A stretch of 64,000 nt of DNA from Actinostola sp. cb2023 (lineage: Eukaryota > Cnidaria > Anthozoa > Actiniaria > Actinostolidae): positions 196,501 through 260,500 of the forward strand of contig JAUJYZ010000857.1 in the NCBI GenBank assembly GCA_033675265.1, in the 5' to 3' direction. A model generated the notes under the pieces. That model saw only the letters and a program-made list of their open reading frames with translations. It did not search any database and was not told the origin of the DNA. Below, one piece after another: positions 22,388-34,992 of this stretch (position 1 is the stretch's first letter; the number at the start of each line of letters is the position of its first letter). Both the position numbers and the translations under genes were made by a program.

Positions 22388-24193
22388 TCACTGCAACTCC
22401 ACCATTTCTACAATGTCGTACGTACGGTAAACGCCTGCTGAACTTAAACTAGACGAAGAATCATACAACTGTTTCGATGTACCAAGCTCTAGTCCTCCTA
22501 TTGTTGAATGTACGACACTATACTCTGAGTCATCACTCGATTTATACTTCTTATTCCGTCTACTGTTAGCTTTATCTTTATGCAAGGACATTGAAGCCAT
22601 GCTAATGCTCAAACACGGAATACTAATAATGTCATACTCGGGTATCGTACGTGATTCGGGAACACATTCGTCTTCGCTCGTAAGGAGCTCGGTGTCAGAC
22701 GGAAAGGGTTTCACAGTAGCCAGCCAGTTTCTTAACCGAAATGTTTTGGCGTTGATGATGTCATAGTCCAATACATGTGTATCGCTTTCGTCATCCGCAT
22801 CATAATGGTTACACTTTGTGCAATCTTTCTCACGACATCGTTCGCTGGAGCCGACTGATCCTGCGTCTTGTACTTCTTCTAATTCGTTTTCCGCGATTAA
22901 TAATTGTCCAGACGGTAAAAACAGAGGCCGTGCGACATAAACTTTTCCGTCGACAACCCAAGCAACGTCCCTTGTAAATAGCTTTCTTTCTCCTTGTGAA
23001 GTTGGTGTACGTGCATCCTGAACTCCAGCCGTTTCCAGTACCTTGGCATTGTAAAACACAATCTACGTGGACAAAAATGTTAACATCGTGAGTTCGAAAA
23101 TAGAAAAATAAAAATACAGCGGACCAAGGGCAGTTCAGAGGCATTTCGGGAGGAGGGGAAGAGAAACATATCGCGCAGCCATATCGAAAATGCAATAGAA
23201 TCTTACATTGTAACAGAATAAACTGAACAGTAAAAGTTCTACCTGGTAAATGTCTGTCAAGGTTGGTACTTCCTGAGAAACCACTATCAGTGCAGGTAGA
23301 TTTTTGCCTTAAAACTCTTCCATCCAGGTGTTCTTCTTGAGAGACGAAATCTGTGATGTTCCTACAATCTTTTCCTTCCAGTATTCTTTCAATTTCTTTT
23401 ACTTTTAAATTTGTTTGAAGAAAAAGATGCAGAGCGGATTCGGAAAGATAGGTTGTTGTGTTGACCAATCTACGTATAATGAAATGAAGAAACCATCAGT
23501 TTATGTGGATTGAATGGGTAATAAAGGACTAAGTCTCCTCATTCAGGTCAGTTGAGAGGAACAACTTGGCCCTAACTGAAGTTACCTTGTCAAGAATTCT
23601 TCCAACAAAGCTCTCCTTTTTTCAAGGAAATCTCGATTAAACCGACTGATGAAAACCCTCTTGCTAGGGAAAGGAGGAAGGTTACTGGTGAAGGAAAATA
23701 ATTGAATTTAGTTTTCAAAATGAATTAAAATCGTGTTTTCATATTCAAAAATATACTTACCTGGTTAACGAACTACTCTTTTCCAATGTTCGTTTCAGCC
23801 ATTCAACTTCAGAGAATCTCCTACGAACACAGGAATTGTACAATAGAAATGCTCTGTTTTTTGTCTGTTGAATAGAGAAAAATAAATGATTTCATTAAAA
23901 GTCTAAATTTGTAACATTTATGGTATTCCTTACAGAAGTATGCAGGGAAACCTGCATTCAGTGGGAGCAGCAATAGCCTATGAACAGGCTCTCCAAGGCG
24001 AGGGGGAGGGAAAGGGAGGGGGACGAGAGGGGGAAGGGTGGGGGAGGCAAAGGGAGGGGGAAAAAGAAAAGGGGAGTACGCCCTTAGGCAGGATGTATCC
24101 AACACTTACTGAAACCCTTATTTCGTAGTCAGTGAAAGATGACCATCTGTTCTTGAGATGTGTTCTGGGGTGTTGAACTTGAACATAGATAAT
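22388..24193 (-). CDS. SNX10/SNX11-like PX-domain protein, copy B (frameshifted in exon 5)
   Basis: Exons 24110-24193, 23761-23864, 23586-23663, 23243-23469 and 22388-23062 correspond one to one to copy A. Exon lengths 84, 104 and 78 are identical. Exon 4 is 227 nt and in frame, unlike copy A, and carries 3 extra bases giving DSGFSGS instead of DSGLGS. Exon 5 is 675 nt where 674 is needed. A run of five A at about 22916-22920 replaces four A in copy A and shifts the frame into a short terminus. The downstream frame to VEMVELQ stays open, so the damage is a single base. The two copies are thus broken at different sites, both in short homopolymers. The start exon was not found. Confidence 0.72.
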
Positions 24194-25460
24194 CTAAATT
24201 TAAACAACAACAGTAACTTTCCATATATCCATACTTTAACAGCTGTAACAAAGTATCACAGGAAATGGGATCCAGATCCAATGATTATTCACTGGATTTG
24301 GTATCATTACTTTTCTCAATTACTTTTGTCAAATACAGGGAGGATTATAGTGATCAGAATTATGGGTGAAAATACAGAATAAATGTCCAAAAAATACACC
24401 TCAGTCCTCATTTATACGACCCTGATAACAAAATTAAACATTTTGGCTCATTGGAATGTTGGGCTGAAATAAATATTGAATAAAGAACAACCAGTACTAA
24501 ATATAATAAACAATTTTGTTTATGAACAAGACTACCTAACTACCGTAACATGTTGTTCGAAAACCAAAACAAACAGCCGCTGACCGCCAGCAACGCAGAG
24601 GACTTCGTATTTCACGTGCATATAACATAGGTACACGTGACCATGAGCCACAAAGGCTTATTTATTCGGGTACACGTGCGCTTTCTGAAAAGGATGATTT
24701 TACGGATCCGCCGAATTTATAAAAGCAACCACTATTTGAGACTCGTGAATAATATTATTAATTGAGACTATCACAATAAATTAAAGGATGTTCAGTTCTT
24801 GGCGCGTCGGTCCCTTCCGTAAGGACTCCGTAAAGGTCCCACTGCGGCTTCCGGAATGCATCGATTGCATCAGACCATCGATATGGTTTAAGCCCGGGGG
24901 TCTAAGTCCAATATAAGTACATTATATTTTCCTTGGATGTTCCTTGGATGGTATTGTCGATGGTCATATATGAATAATATTACTTGAATGGTATTAAAAA
25001 TAAAAGATAATCTTGATAGCTCGAGATTTTTACATGATGTCGTTTTAACCTTTACGCGGCGTGGAGCGAATTTCAATCAGCTGGTTCAATTTCGTTTTGT
25101 TTTCTCCGTTAACTTAATTAACTTCGTCTTGCGTACTGATAGCTTGTAAGTCATTGGTCTTTCTATTTTAGACGTAGCTACAATATCAAAAAACCTTGTA
25201 CTGGAAGACAAATTTAGAAAAGGCATCAACAAAGAACGTGAAGCTGTATAAATAAAGTTTACGTGAAGAGCGTCTTGAATCTTTCACGAAAATCGGTAGC
25301 AAACACAAGTACGAGAATATCGTCTACTGTGTAAAAACAGGAAAGATTTACGATACATGTAGATCGAAATACACCAAGACTTTATACCCAGAATCCCAGT
25401 GTGGGCCATAGCAACACGTTCTTACTTGTCTTAGGAAATTCGAGATGTTGGCTATATTTT

Positions 25461-26277
25461 AAATAAAGTTGCTTTTGCTAGAACCTTACCTCCTTGTCAA
25501 CCATCATCATTTATCACTAGGACCTTTAAGAAATCGTAGAAATCAGAAAGACAAAGCAGAGATCAAAGCTGGCAACAACAAACATGAGAAGTGAACGAAA
25601 CCCTCTTCGCGTTTGGCTACTCATGAGTAGATAAGAAGAAAGGTATCAAGTTTACGTACCACTTGTTTACCATATAAAATATTACCAGGGAGGGGTAAGG
25701 TTCCTAGTGGGGGGAGGTATGGACAGAAACGATTCAGTTTTTTTAATTTCGTATTTTGTTTTTGCTTTAGTAGCTTTTTCGAAGATAACTCGAAGTAGAT
25801 AATAAAATAATGGAGTTTTTACAGTAAAATAGTAAGTTCCAAGCGATATGAGAAAAATATATCAAGAAATAAAAACCATCAGTCGTTGGGCTTCCTGTGG
25901 TTTGTGATGTCAACAAGACGGCCATATCTTCAAACGATGAGGTAAATGGAAATTTTACAAGTTTATCGAGTTAAAGACAATGTTTTACTCACATAAAGAG
26001 GATATTGATGAGGGTTTAGAATATTCTACATTCATATTTAGTTCCATATTCAGGGGAGATGATGTTATACATGACAACAACTTGATTGAAAATACATGCA
26101 TGTACGGTACAATTCTTAATGCTTGTTGATTTTGTTATATATAAGCTTAAAAGCAAGGATTAGCGTTTTTAATTGCATGAAGTGGGGGATAACATTTATA
26201 TATTATCTTAATACAGTCAAAGATTAAAACGGATTGTGAATAACTCTTTTGCAGTTAAAGATTCCAAGCCGTGAAGG
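25461..26277. other. 5' region of the PRA1-family gene
   Basis: Unique sequence between the duplication and the PRA1 ATG. CGATGAG|GTAAAT at about 25940-25953 could be the donor of a 5' untranslated exon. CTCTTTTGCAG at about 26244-26254 could be its acceptor, 24 bp before the ATG. This is inference from splice-site form only. Confidence 0.35.
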
Positions 26278-29200
26278 ATGTCGGTTGACCTTCCTCCCCC
26301 ATACACGGAAAAATCACAAGACCAACTCGAGGAACAGAATGTTTACTTTGTCGCTATCAACCATAACAGTTTAATTACTGTAAAGGAAAATATTCCTTCA
26401 AATGAAGAAAAAACATGTCATAAAGGAAAACTCAGTCAAAAAAGTGGACCTGTTGAGGGATTCAGATTTCTTCAGCCTGTTGCTCTCAGATCTTTGAAGA
26501 AGTTCTTTACATTTCCAGGCATCCCTAGCTGTGACCGTGCATCAAGTAACTTTGCCTATAATCTGTGGTACTTCCAGTTAAATTACGCTGTGTTGCTGGC
26601 TTTGGTTGTTCTGATAGCCATTCAACAGTGAGTATTTGATTAAGAATCAGAATTAACATGGGAAATTGTTCCAGTGAAGTGAATGCATGAATGGGATGCA
26701 TGCATGATTTCACATCTGAGATAAAGCAATAGGTGCAAGTGAGTGAAAGCTACCAATGTAGACCAGTCTATTGAAGACCAATAACCTCTTGGTTAACTTA
26801 TGATAACATTATTTGTTATAAATTTAACAGGATTCGTTGTCATCAATTCACTTTGGAGGTGATTGTCACTGCTGTGGTGATGGGATTAGTGTATTGTGTA
26901 AACAACCTTGGTTGTCAGGCGAAAGCCTTAGGTAAATACTACTCACTCCTTCTCTATCACTCTCCCTACATTTTATCATTCCCCCTACATTGTATCCTCC
27001 CCTATCATTCTCCCTACATTGTATCCTCCCTAAATAATCACTCCCCCTACATTGTATCATTCCCCCTACATTGTATCACTCCCCCTACATTGTATCATTC
27101 CCCCTACATTGTATCCTCCCTTATCATTCTCCCTACATTGTATCATTCCCTATCATTCTCCCTACATTGTATCATTCTCCCTACATTGTATCCTCCCCTA
27201 TCATTCTCCCTACATTGTATCATTCCCCCTACATTGTATCATTCCCCCTACATTGTATCCTCCCTTATCATTCTCCCTACATTGTATCATTCCCTATCAT
27301 TCTCCCTACATTGTATCATAATTCTCCCTATATGGCTCCTCGATTCATTCTCCCTACATTGTATCCTCCCTTATCATTCTCCCTACATTGTATCATTCCC
27401 TATCATTCTCCCTACATTGTATCATAATTCTCCCTATATGGCTCCTCGATTCATTCTCCCTACATTGTATCCTCCCTTATCATTCTCCCTACATTGTATC
27501 ATTCCCTATCATTCTCCCTACATTGTATCATAATTCTCCCTATATGGCTCCTCGATTCATTCTCCCTACATTGTATCCTCCCTTATCATTCTCCCTACAT
27601 TGTATCATTCCCTATCATTCTCCCTACATTGTATCATAATTCTCCCTATATGGCTCCTCGATTCATTCTCCCTACATTGTATCCTCCCTTATCACTCCTT
27701 TCAGGGCCATAGCCACCAGTTTTTGAGTGGCCCGGTTTGCAAAATCGGGGGGGAAATAATATAATCACTATAAGACACACATCATATCCCCCAACACCCT
27801 ACGAAACATCTCCCAAGACAAATATCGATATTCGAAAAGTGGTCTGGTTGAAACTGGACCAACCGTACTGGCAGCTACCTATCACTCCTCCTCTATTACT
27901 ATCACTCCTCCCCTATATGGCTCCTCGATCCCTTAATACCACTCCTTCCCTATCACTCCTCCCCTGTCAAAAATTCAAAAACTGCAAAATCGTGCAGCAA
28001 GGGCTATCATGAGATGAAACTATGACACCAGCTCTAGCATTCTTCTTGAAGAATTATGCTGGGACACTCTGTCTGTTCGCCGGAAAAAAACAAAAAGTAA
28101 TGCTTATGTTTAAGTCCATCCATGAATTAGCCCCACAATACTTACAAGACCTCTTTACTCTTCGCCACACCAATTATAATTTACGAAATTCTGATATTAA
28201 ACTCGCACTGCCCAAGCCATGCACTAACTACCTTAAGCGAAGCTTTTCTTACAGCGGTGCTAAACTGTGGAATGACTTACCACAAAGTATCAGGTCAATC
28301 AGCTCGCTTGATCAATTCAAGAGAGAAATTAACGGAATTTTATGATCATTTAATTCCCACACGGCAATCATGTAAAACAGTAACATATGATGTAACTTAT
28401 TTTTTAATATTTTAGATAGCCATTGTATTGTATTTATACTGATGATTTTACCGTGTTTCTAAATAAACTTTATGTATGTCACTTTTCCCCTATCACTCCT
28501 CCTCTATCACTCCTCCCCTATCACTCCTCCCATATCACTCCTCCCCTATCACTCCTCCCCTATCACTCCCCCTATCACTCCCTCTATCACTCCTCCCCTG
28601 TCACTCCCCCTGTCACTCCCCCTGTCACTCCTCCCCTATCACTCCTCACCTGTCACTTTTCCCCTATCACTCCTCCCCTGTCACTCCTCCCCTGTCACTC
28701 CTCCCCTATCACTCCTCCCCTGTCACTCCTCCCCTGTCACTCCCCCTATCACCCCTCCCCTATCACTCCCCCTATCACTCCCTCTATCACTCCTCCCCTG
28801 TCACTCCTCCCGTATCACTCCTCCCATATCACTCCTCCCCTATCACTCCCCCTATCACTCCCTCTATCACCACTCCCCCTGTCACTCCCCTGTCACTCCT
28901 CCCCTATCACACCTCTCCTGTCACTACTCCCCTATCACTCCTCCCCTATCACACCTCTCCTGTCACTCCTCCCCTGTCACTCCTCCCCTATCACTCCTCC
29001 CATCACTCCTCCCCTGTCACTCCCCCTGTCACTTGCCCTGTCACTCCTCCCCTATCACTCCTCGCCTGTCACTTTTCCCCTATCACTCCTCCCCTGTCAC
29101 TCCTCCCCTATCACTCCTCCCCTGTCACTCCTCCCCTGTCACTCCCCCTATCACCCCTCCCCTATCACTCCCCCTATCACTCCCTCTATCACTCCTCCCC

Positions 29201-32200
29201 TGACACTCCTCCCGTATCACTCCTCCCCTATCACTCCTCCCCTATCACTCCTCCCCTATCACTCCTCCCCTGTCACTCCTCCCCTATCACTCCTCCCATC
29301 ACTCCTCCCCTGTCACTCCTCCCCTGTCACTCCTCCCCTGTCACTCCCCCTATCCCCTCCTCCCCTATCACTCCCCCATATCACTCCTCCCCTATCACTC
29401 CTCCCCTATCACTCCTCCCCTATCACTCCTCCCCTATCACTCCTCCCCTATCACTCCTCCCCTATCACTCCTCCCCTATCACTCCCCCCCTGTCACTCCT
29501 CATCACTCCTCCCCTATCACTCCTCTATCATCACTCCTCCTGTCACTCCTCCCCTATCACTCCTCCCCTATCACTCCCCCTCCCCTGTCACTCCTCCCCT
29601 ATCACTCCTCCTGTCACTCCTCCCCTATCACTCCTCCCCTGTCACTCCCCTGTCACTCCTCCCCTATCACTCCTCCCCCTCCCCTATCACTCCTCCCTAT
29701 CACACTCCCTCTCCTCCTATCATCACTCCTCCCCTGTCACTCCTCCCCTATCACTCCTCCCCCCTATCACACCTCCCCTATCACTCCTCCCCTATCACTC
29801 CTCCCTATCACTCCCCCTATCACTCCTCCCCTATCACTCCTCCCCTATCACTCCTCCCCTATCACTCCCTCCCTATCACTCCTCCCCTATCACTCCTCCC
29901 CTATATCACTCCTCCCCTATCACTCCTCCCCTATCACTCCTCCCCTATCACTCCTCCCCTATCACTCCTCCCCTATCACTCCTCCCCTATCACTCCTCCC
30001 CTATCACTCCTCCCTATCACTCCTCCCCTATCACTCCTCCCCTATCACTCCTCCCCTATCACTCCTCCCCTCCCCTATCACTCCTCCCCTATCACTCCTC
30101 CCCTCACTCATCTCCTCCCCTATCACTCCTCCCCTATCACTCCTCCCCTATCACTCCTCCCCTATCACTCCTCCCCTATCACTCCTCCCCTATCACTCCT
30201 CCCCTATCACTCCTCCCCCTATCACCTATCACCCTCCACTCCCCCTATCACTCCCCCTCCCCTATCACTCCTCCCTCCTCTATCACTCCTCCCCTATCAC
30301 TCCTCCCCTATCACTCCTCCCCTATCACTCCTCCCCTATCACTCCTCCCCTATCACTCCTCTCCCCTCACTCACTCCTCCTCCCCTGTCACTCCTCCCCT
30401 ATCACTCCCCTATCACTCCTCCCCTATCACTCCTCCCCTATCACTCCTCCCCTATCACTCCTCCCCTATCACTCCTCCCCTATCACTCCTCCCCTGTCAC
30501 TCCTCCCCTATCACTCCTCCCCTATCACTCCTCCCCTATCACTCCTCCCCTATCACTCCTCCCCTATCACTCCTCCCCTATCCTCCTATCACTCCTCCCC
30601 TATCACTCTATCACTCCCCCCTATCACTCCTCCCCTATCACTCCTCCCCTATCACTCCCCTATCACTCCTCCCCTATCACTCCTCCCCTATCACTCCTCC
30701 CTACTCATATCCTCCCTATCACTCTCCCCTATCACTCCTCCCCTATCACTCCTCCCCTCACTCCTCCCCTATCACTCCTCCTATCACTCCTCCCCTATCC
30801 TCCCCCTATCACTCCTCCCCTATCATCTATCACTCCTCCCCTATCACTCCTCCCCTATCACTCCCTCCCCTATCACTCCTCCCCTATCACTCCTCCCTAT
30901 CACTCTCCCCTATCACTCCTCCCTATCACTCCTCCCCCTATCACTCCTCCCCTATCATCTATCACTCCTCCCCTATCACTCCTCCCCTATCACTCCTCCC
31001 CTATCATCTATCACTCCTCCCCTATCACTCCTCCCCTATCACTCCCCCACTCCTATCCTCCTCCACTCACTCCTCCCCTATCACTCCTCCCCTATCACTC
31101 CTCCCCTATCACTCCTCCCCTATCACTCCTCCCCTATCACTCCTCCCCTATCACTCCTCCCTATCACTCCTCCCCTATCACTCACTCCCCTATCACTCCT
31201 CCCCTATCACTCCTCCCCTATCACACTCCTCCCCTATCACTCCTCCCCTATCACTCCTCTCCTGTCACTCCTCCCCTATCACTCCTCCCCTATCACTCCT
31301 CCCCTCACTCCTCCCCTGTCACTCCTCCCCCTGTCATCCCCTGTCACTCCTCCCCTATCACTCCTCACCTATCACTCCTCTACTCCCTCCTCCCCTATCA
31401 CTCCTCCCCTATCACTCCTCCCCTATCACACTCCCCTCACTCCTCCCCTATCATCCTCCCCTATCACTCCTCCCTATCACTCCTCTGCTATCACTCCTAC
31501 TCCCTATCTATCACTCCTCCCCTATCACTCCTCTGCTATCACTCCTCTACTCCCCTATCTATCACTCCTCCCCTATCACTCCTCTGCTCACTCCTCTACT
31601 CCTCTATCTATCACTCCTCCCCTATCACTCCTCTGCTATCACTCCTCTACTCCCCTATCTATCACTCCTCCCCTATCACTCCTCTGCTATCACTCCTCTA
31701 CTCCCCTATCTATCACTACTCCCCTATCACTCCTCTGCTATCACTCCTCTACTCCCCTATCTATCACTCCTCCCCTATCACTCCTCTGCTATCACTCCTC
31801 TACTCCCCTATCTATCTCCTACTCCTCCTATCACTCCTCTGCTATCACTCTCTCTCCCTATCTATCACTCCTATCTATCACTCCTCTGCTATCACTCCTC
31901 TACTCCCCTATCTATCACTCCTCCCCTATCACTCCTCTGCTATCACTCCTCTACTCCCCTATCTATCACTCCTCCCCTATCACTCCTCTGCTATCACTCC
32001 TCTACTCCCCTATCTATCACTCCTCCCCTATCACTCCTCTGCTATCACTCCTCTACTCCCCTATCTATCACTCCTCCCCTATCACTCCTCTGCTATCACT
32101 CCTCTACTCCCCTATCTATCACTCCTCCCCTATCACTCCCCTATCACTCCTCTACTCCCCTATCTATCACTCCTCCCCTATCACTCCTCTGCTATCACTC

Positions 32201-33155
32201 CTCTACTCCCCTATCTATCACTCCTCCCCTATCACTCCTCTGCTATCACTCCTCTACTCCCCTATCTATCACTACTCCCCTATCACTCCTCCTCTGCTAT
32301 CACTCCTCTACTCCCCTATCTATCACTCCTCCCCTATCACTCCTCTGCTATCACTCCTCTACTCCCCTATCTATCACTCCTCCCCTATCACTCCTCTGCT
32401 ATCACTCCTCTACTCCCCTATCTATCACTCCTCCCCTATCACTCCTCTGCTATCACTCCTCTACTCCCTATCTATCACTACTCCCCTATCACTTCTCTGC
32501 TATCACTCCTCTACTCCCCTATCTATCACTCCTCCCCTATCACTCCTCTGCTATCACTCCTCTACTCCCCTATCTATCACTCCTCCCCTATCACTCCTCT
32601 GCTATCACTCCTCTACTCCCCTATCTATCACTCCTCCCCTATCACTCCTCTGCTATCACTCCTCTACTCCCCTATCTATCACTACTCCCCTATCACTTCT
32701 CTGCTATCACTCCTCTACTCCCCTATCTATCACTCCTCCCCTATCACTCCTTTGCTATCACTCCTCTACTCCCCTATCTATCAACCATGCATGTCAGCCA
32801 TTATAATTTGAATCTCCATCAACACATATAGGTCGTAAAGTCAAACTCTCAGAACAGTTTACTGCAATAATCACAATAATGGTTCTCTATAATGGACTCC
32901 TACCAGAAGCATTTGACTTCATCTACTTTTTTGGTAAGTGTATTTTCTTTTAATATAAGCTCAACCAAAATTAAATATTTTAACCAGTATTATTATTGGT
33001 ACAGTGTATCTAAATACAGGTCTGTTATTAATTAATTCAGCTATAATTATTTCATTTTAGGTGGCTATGTTGTCTTTGTAGTTATCCATGCTTCCATGAT
33101 TCAAGTTCATAAATCCTATAACCCGGCACTAGTGGCTCCAGTTCACCATATTTAG
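26278..33155 (+). CDS. PRA1-family (PRAF/ARL6IP5-like) membrane protein, 215 aa
   Basis: Exons 26278-26627, 26831-26931, 32832-32933 and 33061-33155 splice in frame with GT-AG ends and give 215 codons plus TAG. The N-terminal 75 residues are hydrophilic. The PRA1-like core follows: LRSLKKFFTFPGIP, then YNLWYFQLNYAVLLALVVL, a second hydrophobic stretch (LEVIVTAVVMGLVY), and a last hydrophobic region ending GGYVVFVVIHASMIQVH. That ending parallels GGVMVFVFG...FIHASLRLRN in ARL6IP5. Known family members are four-pass ER/Golgi proteins that bind prenylated Rabs or regulate transporters. The family call is from motif resemblance, so moderate. Intron 2 is 5.9 kb and nearly all tandem repeat. Confidence 0.75.
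26945..27695. repeat. Minisatellite in PRA1 intron 2 (CTCCCTACATTGTATCATTC)
   Basis: About 20-bp units of CTCCCTACATTGTATC with ATTC, CTCC or AATT connectors. From about 27300 a higher-order unit of about 106 bp recurs, including TATATGGCTCCTCGATTCAT. Plus-strand frames reading HSPYIVSFPL repeatedly are artefacts. Confidence 0.9.
27968..28475 (+). mobile_element. Dead non-LTR retrotransposon 3' end (reverse transcriptase tail)
   Basis: Translation gives KLQNRAARAIM, a stop, then LLEELCWDTLSVRR, and after a frame slip KQKVMLMFKSIHELAPQYL and SFSYSGAKLWNDLPQSIR, ending at TGA 28343-28345. This is the typical C-terminal region of CR1/L2-like reverse transcriptase ORFs abundant in anthozoans. 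An in-frame stop and a frameshift show it is inactive. An AT-rich 3' tail ends near AATAAACTTTATGT. It is 5'-truncated and lies between two minisatellites inside PRA1 intron 2. Confidence 0.85.
28486..31480. repeat. Pyrimidine-rich 14-bp minisatellite (CACTCCTCCCCTAT) in PRA1 intron 2
   Basis: The dominant unit is CACTCCTCCCCTAT, with CCCCTGT variants to about 29660 and a more uniform CCCCTAT core after. The plus strand is almost free of G and contains no stop in two frames, giving spurious ORFs of over 1400 codons. The purine/pyrimidine asymmetry could allow triplex formation. It is part of the same intron as the 51-bp array that follows. Confidence 0.95.
31481..32785. repeat. 51-bp higher-order repeat derived from the 14-bp unit
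   Basis: From about 31481 the array changes to a 51-bp period. The marker CTCTGCTATC recurs, for example, at 31935 and 31986. Each unit is three or four diverged 14-bp-type monomers plus a CTATCTATC block. About 25 units end near 32785, only 45 bp before exon 3 of the PRA1-family gene (32832). Confidence 0.92.
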
Positions 33156-34044
33156 AAATGTCATTTTAGTTTATTATCCAGTGTGACTGGTTTTTATTGG
33201 GAACTAGGTAATGATCAAGTCATGACAACCATGACAACCATGACAACCATGACAACCATGACAACCATGACAACCATGACATATACATGAAATAAAGTAT
33301 TTTCCAAGAGGTGTGAATTATGATCACCTTTCACATACTTTATTTTACTTTAATGATGTAATAAACATGTGTACTAGATATTAATTTCCTTTCTCCTCCA
33401 TCACAATGGTATCACAATGGTAACATCAATGATTACTATTTTGTGGTGTTAAACTGCCCAGTTTATTGGGCATAAAGGAGATGGAGATGGTGCAAAATTC
33501 AACAACAACAAATGATTGTAAACATCAAAAGTTGTTTTTGTCACTTAACAAATAAATTCAAGCAGGAGAAAATTACTAGGGGAGTCCATCTCTTAATATA
33601 CGTGTTCCCATCACATTGTTAGCTTGGCAACAAGTTGTGATTGGTTGATTCCATGCGCGCGTTCCGATTGGTCGGTTTACTGAAGACCGCGGGTAATTTT
33701 ATCATCGCGATGGGACTCATGATGGTACGGTTGTCAATTAGATGGACGAATGGTGTAAAATCAAGAGAATAAAGATAATTCCTGTCATTTAGAGGACGCA
33801 TCCCTTCCAAATTGAAACCCTACCCGGTACTTCTGATTACGCTAGGTAAAACTTGCTAACAAAGTTATCCAACGCCGTAAAATCACGAATAACCGCGAAA
33901 AAAACGTTTGCTTAAGCTCTCTAATGTTACGTACACTTCTATCTACGTCACTACTCGTCACTACTACACTTGTGCGGGCGCGTCTTGCGGGACGCCACAG
34001 GAAACCCATCAAAGAAAGACGCGTGCATACAAATATACTTTTAT
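33156..34044. other. 3' flank of the PRA1-family gene
   Basis: Contains the probable 3' untranslated region and a 9-bp tandem repeat (CATGACAAC, about 6.7 copies) at 33221-33280. AATAAA occurs at about 33290, a possible polyadenylation signal. Nothing else is recognised before the R1 repeat. Confidence 0.45.
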
Positions 34045-34400
34045 TTATTATTATAAAATAACTATGATATAACGCGCGCTTTGATTGGCCAAAGGATGCG
34101 TATTCCGCGTGCTTTATGAGAGCACACAGCACACGCGCGCAGATATTCAAACATTTTTGTAACGAACAAAATTGAAAAGTTGCACAATCATAATCATAAT
34201 TGTATTTTATAAAAGAAATCGAAAACTTGTCCGCTGTGCTATGTGCAGATTTATAGCACTTGGGGACTGATCAGAACACTCGAGAAGTGTTGAGAAGCTC
34301 TCCGCTACGCGTCGTGCTTCTCGTGCTATAAATCTGCACAGCACGCGCGCTCGTTTTCCAAAGCGCGTCCCGGGCGCGCTCTTCTGGACGCACAGGGATC
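34045..34400. repeat. Dispersed repeat family R1, copy 2
   Basis: Shares ATAACGCGCGC...GATTGGCCAAAGGATGCG with 1062-1370 and 59385-59760. The right half folds back: GTGCTATGTGCAGATTTATA pairs with TATAAATCTGCACAGCAC. GCGCGC motifs are abundant. Confidence 0.6.
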
Positions 34401-34488
34401 CCAACAACATACGTTTCTACGTTTCTATGAGAAATGTTATTATAAAATGGGGCTTCGTCAACAAGAAACCTTTTAAGAAAACAGTCAA

Positions 34489-34992
34489 AAATCACCTAGG
34501 ATGTTCTTTTCAGCTTTTGGCTATGCCTTCACGAAACAGGTCAATCCCTGACTTTCTCATGATTCTACAATCTCATGTTGTGTCAAAATCACCTAGGATG
34601 TTCTTTTCAGCTTTTGGCTATGCCTTCACGAAACAGGTCAATCCCTGACTTTCTCATGATTCTACAATCTCATGTTGTGTCAAAATCACCTAGGATGTTC
34701 TTTTCAGCTTTTGGCTATGCCTTCACGAAACAGGTCAATCCCTGACTTTCTCATGATTCTACAATCTCATGTTGTGTCAAAATCACCTAGGATGTTCTTT
34801 TCAGCTTTTGGCTATGCCTTCACGAAACAGGTCAATCCCTGACTTTCTCATGATTCTACAATCTCATGTTGTGTCAAAATCACCTAGGATGTTCTTTTCA
34901 GCTTTTGGCTATGCCTTCACGAAACAGGTCAATCCCTGACTTTCTCATGATTCTACAAGCTCATGTTGTGTTAAAATCACCTAGGATGTTTT
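34489..34992. repeat. 97-bp minisatellite, about 5.2 copies
   Basis: Units begin AAATCACCTAGGATGTTC at 34489, 34586, 34683, 34780, 34877 and 34974 (partial). The array is flanked by two similar sequences, GAGAAATGTTATTATAAAAT (about 34429) and GAGAACTGTTATTACAAAAT (about 35112), both followed by GGCTTCGTCAACAAG. It may therefore have expanded inside a duplicated element. Confidence 0.92.

Larger units (their letters stand above)
17336..25460. repeat. Tandem duplication unit, copy B (about 8.1 kb)
   Basis: This is the second copy of the block described at 9468-17227, in direct orientation. Its minisatellite is about 330 bp longer. It also has a 17-bp insertion carrying a 14-bp-unit core at 21394-21410. 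Its right edge, TGGCTATATTTTAAATAAAG, continues into unique DNA, which helps define the breakpoint. Confidence 0.85.

Noticed and set aside
28423..32831. Plus-strand ORFs of 1462 and 1451 codons rich in HSSPITPPLSLL
   Set aside because: They are translations of the 14-bp and 51-bp pyrimidine-rich arrays in two frames at once and lie inside a spliced intron.
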